Below, in pieces: positions 1 through 6,450 of a DNA stretch of 12,013 bases; the first letter of the stretch is position 1, and each line of letters opens with the position of its first letter. This stretch comes from Oscillospiraceae bacterium (GTDB lineage Bacteria > Bacillota > Clostridia > Oscillospirales > Ruminococcaceae), in the NCBI GenBank assembly GCA_016297165.1, contig JAEDHF010000045.1, forward strand, positions 1 to 12,013. Direction: 5' to 3'. A program made the position numbers and the translations under genes. The notes under the pieces were generated by a model. That model did not search any database. It was given only the letters and a program-made list of their open reading frames with translations, and was not told where the DNA came from.

Positions 1-284
1 CGATCTAGACTTGGTAAAAAGGCGTCAAGCATAATGCTTACGAAGGTTACGAAGCCGGCTATGACTACTATGAAGCAAGGCAGTCTTACCGTACTCGGAA
101 TTACCTTTTTAAGAAGTGAAATAACAAGATTTGAGCAGACAAGTACGAAGGTGGTAGCGAGACCCATTCCAAGACCGTTTTCCGCCATGGTTGTAACCGC
201 TAAGGTAGGACACATACCAAGAAGCATAACAAGGTTAGGATTCTCTTTAATTATACCCTTCGTAAATTCCTTCATATAGCTCAT
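1..284 (-). CDS. rnfE: RnfE, membrane subunit of the Rnf ferredoxin:NAD+ oxidoreductase (3' part cut by window edge)
   Basis: RnfE (RsxE) is an integral membrane subunit of the Rnf complex, which couples electron flow between ferredoxin and NAD+ to ion transport. Only the first 94 codons are present, where the family runs to roughly 200-230 residues. The visible part has the typical start with [15 protein letters not shown], then [10 protein letters not shown] (residues 23-32), then hydrophobic segments around 39-58 and 67-90. C25 sits in the conserved G-x-CPTLA motif; by family knowledge it helps bind the membrane [2Fe-2S] cluster shared with RnfA. The ATG at 284 is favoured over the one three codons later because AAGGAGG (300-294) lies 9 bases upstream. 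The ATG overlaps the rnfG stop by one base (TGATG), which suggests translational coupling. rnfA and rnfB would be expected to follow beyond position 1. Confidence 0.95.
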   Translation of the reverse strand, partial: MSYMKEFTKGIIKENPNLVMLLGMCPTLAVTTMAENGLGMGLATTFVLVCSNLVISLLKKVIPSTVRLPCFIVVIAGFVTFVSIMLDAFLPSLD

Positions 285-868
285 CAGCCTTCGCCTCCTT
301 CCGCTTTTCCGAAGGTTTCGGAATATGCAGTAATTGCGATATTTACCGCTTTTGCCACGCCCTTTGAGGAATATGTGGCACTTGTTACGGCTTCAATTTC
401 ATTTTCATTCTTAGGAGCAGTTTTTACAATAGAAACCGCTTCGTTCTTTCCCGAAAACTTATCGAGAAAAGCGCTGTCGTTAACCTTTGTTCCGAGGCCG
501 GGAGTTTCCGAAATGCCGGCAACACTAATTCCCTTAACGCTTCCGTCCTTATTCATAGCGATGAGAAGGTCAAGACCGTTTTTGCTGTAGCCGCTTACAA
601 CAACTTCATAGGCTACAGAGCCGTCATCCTTAAGGATTACTCTCTCAATTTCCTCAGGCTTATTATAGCTGAAGCTGTTGCTCCAGGCTTCTTCCGTCAT
701 CATCGAAAAATCGCCCTCGCCCATAAGCTGGACACATTTCTCCCTAAGCTTATCTGTAATAATTCCCGAGGTATCAACATAGGTAAGGTTATGAGCGACT
801 ATAAGAAGCGCCGAAATAAAAACGGTAATAAGTGCCAAAACAAGGGCAGGTTTAATTTTACTTATCAT
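284..868 (-). CDS. rnfG: RnfG, covalent-FMN subunit of the Rnf complex
   Basis: RnfG is a membrane-anchored subunit facing the outside, and it carries FMN bound covalently through a phosphoester to a threonine. The 194-residue protein has one N-terminal transmembrane segment (about 7-26) and then an FMN-binding domain. The domain shows the ETPGLGTK motif (121-128) and the flavinylation motif TSATYSS (162-168), with T165 the expected attachment residue. By family knowledge the attachment is made by the flavin transferase ApbE, which is not in this window. The length is normal for Firmicutes. The start codon overlaps the rnfD stop (ATGA), and AAGGAGG at 885-879 lies 10 bases upstream. The residue before the Ala-Thr is Ser rather than the commoner Gly. 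Confidence 0.95.
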   Translation of the reverse strand: MISKIKPALVLALITVFISALLIVAHNLTYVDTSGIITDKLREKCVQLMGEGDFSMMTEEAWSNSFSYNKPEEIERVILKDDGSVAYEVVVSGYSKNGLDLLIAMNKDGSVKGISVAGISETPGLGTKVNDSAFLDKFSGKNEAVSIVKTAPKNENEIEAVTSATYSSKGVAKAVNIAITAYSETFGKAEGGEG

Positions 869-1794
869 TTCGCCTTAGCCTCCTTTTTATAACCGAAGGG
901 CTTCGGCTTTATGTATCTGTCTATTAAGGGAGTGATAATGTTCATAACAAGTATTGAATATGAAACTCCTTCCGGTAATGAGCCGAAATTTCTTATTACT
1001 ACCGTAATAAGTCCACAGCCTACCGCAAAGATAAGCTTTCCTACAGTAGTTATCGGGGTTGTAACATAGTCGGTAGCCATAAAGAAGGCGCCGAAAAACA
1101 GACCGCCCGACATTATTTCCATAAGTGGGTCGCCGCCGCTTATGAATGACAGGAGCGCCACAGTACCGATAAAGGCAAGAGGAGTAACGGGGTTTATTAT
1201 CCTTAAGGAAATAAGATAAATTCCGCCGAGAAGAATAGCGGCAATACAGGTTTCACCTATACAGCCTCCTCTTACTCCGAGGAACATATCGAGATAAGAG
1301 GGTAAGCTTTCTGAAACGAGGGGCGTTGCGGAAGAAACCGCATCAGCACTGTGATAGCTGAAGGGGTCAGTCCAGCTGGTCATATAGGAAGTAAAGGAGA
1401 GCATCAGGATAATTCTTGCAGTTATGGCAGGATTGGCGAAATTCTGTCCAAGACCGCCGAAGAAGCCCTTTACGATTACTATTGCTACTGCGGAACCGAT
1501 TATCGCCATATAAAAAGGAAGCGCAGGCGGCAGATTAAGACCGAGAATAACTCCCGTAACCGCCGCAGATAAATCGGAAACAGTCTGTTCCTTTTTTATG
1601 ATTTTATTAAAGATGAATTCGGATAAAACTGCAGCAGCAGCACATATAACTACCAATAAGAGCGCACGAAGTCCGAATATGACAGTACCTGCAATAACAG
1701 AAGGCAAAAGAGCAATAAGAACATGAAGCATTACCTTCTGCGTTGTCATTGAACTTCTTATATGCGGAGAAGGTTCAATAAAAAACTTATTCAT
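865..1794 (-). CDS. rnfD: RnfD, covalent-FMN membrane subunit of the Rnf complex
   Basis: RnfD is a polytopic membrane protein that carries a second covalent FMN and forms part of the electron path through the membrane. The 309-residue sequence begins with the family-typical EPSPHIRSSMTTQKVM (7-22) and has many hydrophobic segments between about 23 and 290. Conserved loops are visible: GGLGQNFANPAI (113-124), the flavinylation motif SSATPL (154-159) with T157 the expected FMN site, and ATDYVTTPIT (240-249). The start at 1794 is supported by AAAGGAC (1810-1804), which overlaps the end of rnfC, with 9 bases of spacing. The gene follows rnfC after 15 bases and overlaps rnfG by 4 bases. As in RnfG, Ser replaces Gly before the Ala-Thr of the flavin motif. 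Confidence 0.96.
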   Translation of the reverse strand: MNKFFIEPSPHIRSSMTTQKVMLHVLIALLPSVIAGTVIFGLRALLLVVICAAAAVLSEFIFNKIIKKEQTVSDLSAAVTGVILGLNLPPALPFYMAIIGSAVAIVIVKGFFGGLGQNFANPAITARIILMLSFTSYMTSWTDPFSYHSADAVSSATPLVSESLPSYLDMFLGVRGGCIGETCIAAILLGGIYLISLRIINPVTPLAFIGTVALLSFISGGDPLMEIMSGGLFFGAFFMATDYVTTPITTVGKLIFAVGCGLITVVIRNFGSLPEGVSYSILVMNIITPLIDRYIKPKPFGYKKEAKAK

Positions 1795-1809
1795 TTATGC
1801 GTTGTCCTT

Positions 1810-3099
1810 TCATTTTGTGGAGTTCTGGCGTAAGAAAGCCTTAGCGAGCTGATTCTTTTCGGCTAAATTTCTCTTCGCCGGGCATACATAGGTGCAAGCG
1901 CCGCAATTCATACAGGTATTTACGCTCAGTTTTTTCAGCATTTCAGCGTCCTTCATATCAAAAGCCTTTTCAAGCTCTGTCGGCATAAGATTCATCGAGC
2001 AGGCTCTTACACATCTGCCGCAGCGTATGCAGGCTGTTGAGCTATGCTGTTTTGTATCGCCGAAAAGAAGAACGGCATTGTTGGTTTTTAATACCGGCAT
2101 AGCGGTATCATATATGGTTGTACCCATCATAGGACCGCCCAGAAGAATTCTGTCAGGCTTTTTATATACATCAGCTGCAGAAAGAATATCGTCAATAGGC
2201 GTACCTATGGGAACAATGAGATTCACAGGTTTATTAACTATGTTTCCGTCAACGGTTATTCTTCGCTTAACGAGAGGCATACCCGTCTTTATGTAATCGT
2301 AGATAAAGGCTATCGTAGAGCAGTTCATAACAACACAACCCGCAGACATGGGAAGCTCCCCTGCCTTAACGGTTCTTCCCGTCGTGTTGAAGATGAGCAC
2401 CTTTTCAGCGCCCTGTGGATACACGGACGGTAGCTTCTGAACCTCTATAGCCTCATCTGCCGCAGTAAGCTTCTCCATCTTTTCAATAGCCTTCGGCTTA
2501 TCCGCTTCAATACCGATAACCGCTTTTTTCAATCCAAGGTATTTCAGGATAAGAAGTATTCCCTCTCTTACCTTTTCGCCCTCTTCCATAAAGGTACGAT
2601 AGTCTGAGGTAATATATGGCTCACACTCTGCACCGTTAACTACAAGAGTGTCGATATCAGCAGTTTTCGGGTCGTAGTTAAGCTTTACATAAGTCGGGAA
2701 GCCTGCACCGCCAAGACCTACCGAGCCGCTGGCCTTTACTGCTTTGATAAAGTCCTCCCTGCTGTTTATTACGGGAGGCTTAACCTCGTCGCTTACGTTC
2801 TGTCTTAATTCGGTTTCGATAACTACCGCTTCATTAAGCTTTCCGAAAACGTTCATTATCTTTACGATTTCTTTTACCGTTCCGGTAACGCTTGAATGAA
2901 CCGGAGCGGAAATAACCGCATCGTTTCTTCCGATAAGCTGACCTATATCAACATGGTCGCCGGGAGATACTATAGGTGTACAGGGTACGCCGCCATGCTG
3001 TGACATACTTATAATTACCTTTTTCGGTAAAGTAACCGGAACAGACTGTCTTTCGGCGGCATTATTGAGATGTGGTAATCTGATTGAGTTTAGTTTCAA
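1810..3099 (-). CDS. rnfC: RnfC, NADH-side iron-sulfur subunit of the Rnf complex
   Basis: RnfC is the peripheral cytoplasmic subunit that exchanges electrons with NAD(H) through FMN and iron-sulfur clusters. The 429 residues show the NADH/FMN-binding glycine loop GLGGAGFPT (128-136), NGAECEPY (155-162) and an SLBB-like region near 285-320. Two [4Fe-4S] motifs are complete: C357/C360/C363/C367 and C396/C399/C402/C406. It is a short form that ends soon after the second cluster. The start is TTG at 3099: no in-frame ATG lies nearby, and GAAAGG (3114-3109) is 9 bases upstream. The usual opening F-x-GG-x-H-P is not seen; the protein begins with KLNSIRLPHL instead. It starts 19 bases after the stop of the upstream lipoprotein gene, so the two are probably co-transcribed. 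Confidence 0.95.
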   Translation of the reverse strand: MKLNSIRLPHLNNAAERQSVPVTLPKKVIISMSQHGGVPCTPIVSPGDHVDIGQLIGRNDAVISAPVHSSVTGTVKEIVKIMNVFGKLNEAVVIETELRQNVSDEVKPPVINSREDFIKAVKASGSVGLGGAGFPTYVKLNYDPKTADIDTLVVNGAECEPYITSDYRTFMEEGEKVREGILLILKYLGLKKAVIGIEADKPKAIEKMEKLTAADEAIEVQKLPSVYPQGAEKVLIFNTTGRTVKAGELPMSAGCVVMNCSTIAFIYDYIKTGMPLVKRRITVDGNIVNKPVNLIVPIGTPIDDILSAADVYKKPDRILLGGPMMGTTIYDTAMPVLKTNNAVLLFGDTKQHSSTACIRCGRCVRACSMNLMPTELEKAFDMKDAEMLKKLSVNTCMNCGACTYVCPAKRNLAEKNQLAKAFLRQNSTK

Positions 3100-3114
3100 T
3101 TTCTTTCGCCTTTC
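3097..3114 (-). promoter_or_regulatory. Ribosome binding site and TTG start of rnfC
   Basis: On the minus strand GAAAGG (3114-3109) is followed after 9 bases by TTG (3099-3097), which opens the rnfC frame. The only nearby ATG (3116-3114) is out of frame and reaches TGA after six codons, so TTG is the best start. It is the only non-ATG start among the genes in this window. Confidence 0.7.
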
Positions 3115-3118
3115 ATAG

Positions 3119-4039
3119 TTATTTTATGCTTTCGAGGTTGTCCAAAAGCTCGGTTATACGTCCGGTAGGCCGTTCGAAATAGGTATTATCGAGGCTGAAG
3201 GTGTTTCCTTCGGTGAATGCAGTAAGCTTCCCGATAATCTCATCGGAAGCCAGAGCTTCTTCGCTGAACTGGTTGTCATAGAATATTATATCCGGCTCGT
3301 TTTCAAGAAGAAACTCCTTTTCAACTGCGTAGCCGTATATATCCCCGGCGAGATTCTCGCCATAAAGCGACAGCAAGGAATCCTCGAGAGTTCCTTTTCC
3401 TGCAATATTCATACCCTCGGTAATATAGATATATTTTCCTATACTCTTTTCGGAAGGAAGTTTTTCAGAAATAGCCTTCCAGGCTTTTTCCGAAGTACCT
3501 TCTGCATTGAATGCCCCTTCGAAAACAAGAGCTACCGCATAATAAATACCTTTCATACCCTCAAGAGAACGGGGCGTAGCGATAAAAACCGTTTCAATCC
3601 CCCTATCTCTTAAAGCTATAATATCCTTGTTCGAAATTGCCGTTGCAGTAAACAGCACATCGGGAGAAAGAGAGATTATCGTATCAATATCGGGCTGTGA
3701 GGGCTTTCCTATTTCGGTAATCCCGGATACGGTTTCGGGATAGTTACAATAGGCGCTTCTCCCCACCAGAATATCTCCGTAGCCCATTTCAAAAATAATC
3801 TCTGTAAGAAAGGGTGAAAGAGAGGCGGCTCTCACGGGCTTTTTCTTTATCTCGGTTTCGTTGATATATACGGGGTATTCAAAAGGCCCGGACGTCTCGG
3901 TAACTTTATCGGAAGCGAAAACAGGCAAGGTCTGTTCCGTATCGGGAGAGTCGGAGCCGCTTGTATCACAGCCTGCCGAGAAGAGACAGGCAATAATAAG
4001 CATCAAAGCCGTAATGGCAAAATAAGCTTTATTCTTCAT
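3119..4039 (-). CDS. Substrate-binding lipoprotein, BtuF/FhuD-like (class III, Peripla_BP_2), first gene of the rnf unit
   Basis: The 306-residue protein is an exported lipoprotein. It has a charged start (MKNK), a hydrophobic stretch (6-22) and a lipobox-like FSAGC, with C24 the likely lipidated residue. A Ser/Asp/Thr-rich linker follows. The mature part matches class III ABC substrate-binding proteins. The block AASLSPFLTEIIFEMGYGD, then VGRSAYCNYPE, then a region ending in SPDVLF is the usual order in BtuF-like proteins that bind cobalamin, haem or iron-siderophores. The ligand cannot be told from the sequence. No permease or ATPase gene is next to it; rnfC follows after 19 bases. That makes it either an orphan binding protein serving a transporter encoded elsewhere or a factor linked to Rnf biogenesis, and the latter is only inference. 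The ATG at 4039 has AGGA 9 bases upstream. Confidence 0.85.
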   Translation of the reverse strand: MKNKAYFAITALMLIIACLFSAGCDTSGSDSPDTEQTLPVFASDKVTETSGPFEYPVYINETEIKKKPVRAASLSPFLTEIIFEMGYGDILVGRSAYCNYPETVSGITEIGKPSQPDIDTIISLSPDVLFTATAISNKDIIALRDRGIETVFIATPRSLEGMKGIYYAVALVFEGAFNAEGTSEKAWKAISEKLPSEKSIGKYIYITEGMNIAGKGTLEDSLLSLYGENLAGDIYGYAVEKEFLLENEPDIIFYDNQFSEEALASDEIIGKLTAFTEGNTFSLDNTYFERPTGRITELLDNLESIK

Positions 4040-4057
4040 TTTATCAAGTCCTGACTT

Positions 4058-4076
4058 ATAATTCTGAACGAATTAT
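4058..4076. repeat. Perfect 7-5-7 inverted repeat in the leader of the lipoprotein-rnf transcript
   Basis: ATAATTC (4058-4064) and GAATTAT (4070-4076) are exact reverse complements around a 5-base centre. From the predicted promoter the repeat would lie about 20-38 bases downstream of the transcription start and about 18 bases before the start codon. It could be an operator for a dimeric repressor or a weak leader hairpin. It is not a clear Fur or Rex consensus. Confidence 0.4.
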
Positions 4077-4102
4077 GGCAGCATTCCATAAAAACACATA
4101 TT

Positions 4103-4131
4103 ATTATATCACAAAACTATTATATTGGCAA
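4103..4131 (-). promoter_or_regulatory. Sigma-A-type promoter of the lipoprotein-rnfCDGE unit
   Basis: On the minus strand TTGCCA (4131-4126), a 17-base spacer and TATAAT (4108-4103) form a near-consensus promoter, with a TGn extended -10 element. Transcription would start near 4096, which gives a leader of about 57 bases. No other promoter-like site is evident before rnfC. Confidence 0.75.
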
Positions 4132-4156
4132 TACTTTTTATAATAATTAAAAATAT

Positions 4157-4174
4157 AACAATTATTTCATTGTT
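4157..4174 (-). terminator. Weak terminator-like hairpin after sigK
   Basis: Just past the sigK stop, the minus-strand transcript could fold AACAAT with ATTGTT (6 bp, 6-base loop), followed by an A/U-rich stretch with a run of U. The stem is AT-only apart from one pair, so termination may be leaky and some sigK transcript may run into the rnf unit. Confidence 0.3.
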
Positions 4175-4177
4175 TTC

Positions 4178-4879
4178 TTAATTTATTTTTCCGAATTCCT
4201 TCTTAAGCTTATCTATTGCCTTTTTCTCAATTCTTGAAACGTATGAGCGTGATATCTTAAGTTCCTTTGCTACCTCTCTCTGGGTCATGGGCTTATGAAG
4301 CACTCCGTCGAGATTAAGTCCGTATCTCTTTGAAACAATAAGCTTTTCCCTGTCGTTTAAGGTGCTGTTTATGTATTTATATAGCTTTTCTGTGTTGATT
4401 CTTAAATCTACCTCGTCGTCAACACAGGTATCATCGCTGAAAATATCTGCCATAGTAACTTCATTTCCGTTTTTATCCGTTTCAATAGGCTCATTCATAT
4501 AAACCTCCGCATATTTATGCTTATTCTTACGGAAGTACATCTTTATCTGATTCTGGATACAGGTTCCTGCATAGGTGGAAAAGCTTATTTCCTTACTGCT
4601 GTCGAAGGTTTCGGCAGCTTTAATAAGTCCGATTGTTCCGATTGAGATTAAGTCCTCCTGTTCCTTTGAATCGCTGAAATGCTTGGAAACAATATATGCA
4701 ACAAGTCTTAAATTATGTTCAATCAGCCTATTTCTCGCCCCTATATCCCCTTCCCCCATTCTTTTTATGCAGTCCTGTTCCTCCGCCTTGGTAAGCTGTC
4801 GGGGATAGGAGCTGCCGTCAAGATGAAGAGCGAAGAAAAGAAAGTTTCTGAAAGCAATTTCGAATAATTCGGAAAACAT
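4178..4879 (-). CDS. sigK: RNA polymerase sporulation sigma factor, SigK-type
   Basis: This is a sigma-70 family factor of the sporulation SigK/SigE type; in model endospore formers SigK directs late mother-cell genes. The length of 233 residues matches. The order is a hydrophobic N-terminal extension (about 1-20, FSELFEIAFRNFLFFALHL), a linker, then region 1.2/2 from about 29, with EHNLRLVAYI (54-63) and DLISIGTIGLIKAAETFD (76-93). Region 4.2 follows, with TQREVAKELKISRSYVSRI (199-217) as the helix-turn-helix. There is no separate region 3, as in SigK. The extension resembles the pro-sequence that SpoIVFB removes in Bacillus, so the factor may be made as an inactive precursor. The gene is whole, with no skin-type interruption. 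The ATG at 4879 has a strong AAGGAGGG (4893-4886) 6 bases upstream. Distinguishing SigK from SigE rests on pattern recognition only. Confidence 0.85.
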   Translation of the reverse strand: MFSELFEIAFRNFLFFALHLDGSSYPRQLTKAEEQDCIKRMGEGDIGARNRLIEHNLRLVAYIVSKHFSDSKEQEDLISIGTIGLIKAAETFDSSKEISFSTYAGTCIQNQIKMYFRKNKHKYAEVYMNEPIETDKNGNEVTMADIFSDDTCVDDEVDLRINTEKLYKYINSTLNDREKLIVSKRYGLNLDGVLHKPMTQREVAKELKISRSYVSRIEKKAIDKLKKEFGKIN

Positions 4880-4930
4880 AACAAACCCTCCTTAGAAAAC
4901 TTGTTATATCCTATGAAAAACAGCTTGAAC

Positions 4931-4936
4931 ATTATA
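4931..4936 (-). promoter_or_regulatory. Possible -10 element for sigK
   Basis: TATAAT is present on the minus strand about 52 bases before the sigK start, but the hexamer 17 bases further upstream (TATCAA) is a poor -35. That hexamer overlaps the -35 of the divergent dprA promoter. I could not recognise a clear SigE or SigK consensus. Confidence 0.3.
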
Positions 4937-4953
4937 CAAATTTTGTATTTCTA

Positions 4954-4982
4954 TTGATAAAAACAGTAATATATGCTATTAT
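4954..4982 (+). promoter_or_regulatory. Sigma-A-type promoter of dprA and the deaminase gene
   Basis: TTGATA (4954-4959), a 17-base spacer and TATTAT (4977-4982), with an extended -10 TGC directly before it. Transcription would start near 4989 and leave a leader of about 28 bases ahead of the dprA ATG. Confidence 0.7.
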
Positions 4983-5016
4983 GAAACTGAAATAATCCCG
5001 GAAAAGGCGTGAAAAT

Positions 5017-5886
5017 ATGGAAAAATACTATATATGGCTGATACAGCTTTTCGGACCCGCAAACCACATTATACATAATGTTCTCGAAAAATACGGTACT
5101 GCCGAAAATGCCTACAACGCCATTATGAGGGGCGAAACGGCATTTCTCGACCGTAATCAGAGAAATAAGCTGGGATATGTTACCCTCGACAGGGCTGAAA
5201 AGGTTATTGAAACTGCATATAAACGAGGAAGCTCCATTGTCACCATAGACAGCCCCGATTACCCGAAGCTATTAAAGGAAATATTTAATCCGCCCGTAAT
5301 TCTTTTCTATCGGGGAGATCTGGATTGTCTCAACAGACTTTGCATTACCGCCGTCGGTTCACGGGAGGTAACCCCATATATCAAGAAGCTTTCTATGAGA
5401 GTCTGCCGTGATTTAGCCAGAAAAGGCATTACCATTGTGAGCGGTATGGCTAACGGCGTCGATAGCTGTGCTCATTTCGCCTGTGTAAACGACGGTCTTA
5501 TTACGGCAGGAGTACCGGGCTGTGGACTTGATTTTGACTACCCTAAGGGCAGTAAAATCCTGCGTGAGAAAATTGTTCTTAACGGCGGAGTAGTTATATC
5601 AGAGCTTATGCCAACTGCCGCTCCCGAGCCCGATTATTTCCGAATGAGAAACCGCATTCTCGCAGGGCTTTCGAGAGGTACAATCGTATTCCAGGCTTCT
5701 ATGAACAGCGGCTCACTTATTACCGCCGCTTCGGCAGTCAGCGAAAACAGAGATGTTTTCTGCGTTCCGCCGCCCGATATTTTCGACAGGAGATATACGG
5801 GAGTAATAGCATATCTCAGAGACGGAGCTATTCCCCTTTTCAACCATGACGATATACTAAGTCAGTATGAAGGGTTATATTTATAA
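5017..5886 (+). CDS. dprA: DprA/Smf family DNA-processing protein
   Basis: DprA binds single-stranded DNA taken up by competent cells and helps load RecA. The gene is also common in bacteria not known to be competent. The 289-residue protein has a small helical N-terminal region (1-70), DYPKLLKEI (81-89) at the entry of the Rossmann-like core, and the core motifs VGSRE (113-117), SGMANGVDSCAH (142-153), ISELMP (194-199), RNRILAGLSRG (211-221) and SGSLITA (231-237). It stops soon after the core and so lacks the C-terminal winged-helix domain that many DprA proteins carry. The ATG at 5017 has AAAGG (5003-5007) 9 bases upstream. It is followed 21 bases later by the deaminase gene, likely on the same transcript. 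The usual neighbour topA is not in the window. Confidence 0.92.
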   Translation: MEKYYIWLIQLFGPANHIIHNVLEKYGTAENAYNAIMRGETAFLDRNQRNKLGYVTLDRAEKVIETAYKRGSSIVTIDSPDYPKLLKEIFNPPVILFYRGDLDCLNRLCITAVGSREVTPYIKKLSMRVCRDLARKGITIVSGMANGVDSCAHFACVNDGLITAGVPGCGLDFDYPKGSKILREKIVLNGGVVISELMPTAAPEPDYFRMRNRILAGLSRGTIVFQASMNSGSLITAASAVSENRDVFCVPPPDIFDRRYTGVIAYLRDGAIPLFNHDDILSQYEGLYL

Positions 5887-5907
5887 GAATGAAAGGACGG
5901 TATTATT

Positions 5908-6312
5908 ATGAAATTCTACGAAATAACAGAACAGGACAGAGAGCTTATCACCGCCGCTTTAAAGCCTCTCGAAAACGATTATGGCGATAAGTCGCACTAT
6001 CATATCGTAGGCGCAGCTTTAAGGACTAAAAAAGGTAATGTCTATATCGGTGTAAACTGCGACGGAATACATGGCTCCTGCGCCGAATTCATAGCTATGG
6101 GCGCCGCAAAGGTAAAAGGCGAAAACGATTTTGACACTATAGTAGCAGTACACAAAGGGGCAAAAAATTACGTTGTTTCTCCCTGTGGAAACTGCCGCCA
6201 GACCCTTTTTGAATACGACCCCGACGTTAAGGTAATTGTGAATAACGACGAGGGTGAGCTTATTAAGGTTAGTATAAAAGATTTACTTCCCTTCGCTTAT
6301 GTGGAGATATAA
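5908..6312 (+). CDS. Zinc-dependent cytidine deaminase family protein, blasticidin S deaminase-like
   Basis: The 134-residue protein belongs to the CMP/dCMP deaminase fold. It shows the catalytic HGSCAE motif (55-60), with C58 a zinc ligand and E60 the proton shuttle, and SPCGNCRQ (91-98), with C93 and C96 the other zinc ligands. The family hydrolyses an amino group from a cytosine ring in the cytoplasm, usually for pyrimidine salvage. Several features look more like blasticidin S deaminase than like classic Cdd: VYIGVN (45-50) followed by GSCAE without the NxEN segment, the IVAVHKG region (78-84), and the ending IKDLLPFAYVE (123-133). A salvage role with cytidine is still possible. The start has AAAGGA (5892-5897) 10 bases upstream. 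It is the last gene of the dprA unit and meets hydA head to head. Confidence 0.85.
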   Translation: MKFYEITEQDRELITAALKPLENDYGDKSHYHIVGAALRTKKGNVYIGVNCDGIHGSCAEFIAMGAAKVKGENDFDTIVAVHKGAKNYVVSPCGNCRQTLFEYDPDVKVIVNNDEGELIKVSIKDLLPFAYVEI

Positions 6313-6319
6313 TAAGATT

Positions 6320-6390
6320 ATGGGGCTGCCGCCCCATGCCCTGCCAAGCCTTTCGAGAAAGGCTTGAGCGAAAGCTTCCATTCTTTTTTT
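6320..6390 (+). terminator. Double hairpin followed by a T-run, likely terminator of the dprA-deaminase unit
   Basis: Eight bases after the deaminase stop, ATGGGGC and GCCCCAT (6320-6326, 6331-6337) form a 7-bp stem with a TGCC loop. CAAGCCTTT and AAAGGCTTG (6345-6353, 6358-6366) then form a 9-bp stem with a CGAG loop. A run of seven T follows at 6384-6390, about 17 bases after the second stem, which is further than in a textbook terminator. The layout resembles short dispersed intergenic elements seen in clostridial genomes, so it may be a repeat that serves as a terminator. Confidence 0.5.
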
Positions 6391-6403
6391 GAGAAAACAA
6401 AAT

Positions 6404-6433
6404 AAAGGGTATCGGTGAAAACCGATACCCTTT
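6404..6433 (-). terminator. Rho-independent terminator of the hyd operon
   Basis: A perfect 13-bp stem, AAAGGGTATCGGT (6404-6416) with ACCGATACCCTTT (6421-6433) around a 4-base loop, lies 17 bases after the hydA stop. On the minus strand it is followed by a U-rich tail (TATTTTGTTTTC). It could also stop plus-strand transcripts coming from the deaminase, although the tail on that side is less U-rich. Confidence 0.85.
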
Positions 6434-6450
6434 ACTATTAAGCTGTTCTA

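Noticed and set aside
34..279. Plus-strand open frame (81 codons) at the left edge
   Set aside because: Antisense to rnfE, which reads as a clear family member on the minus strand.
1892..2296. Plus-strand open frame (134 codons) opposite rnfC
   Set aside because: It mirrors the cluster-binding part of RnfC and has no independent signals.
4040..4100. Cobalamin or other riboswitch ahead of the BtuF-like gene
   Set aside because: The predicted leader is only about 57 bases, too short, and no B12-box or other conserved riboswitch core is visible.
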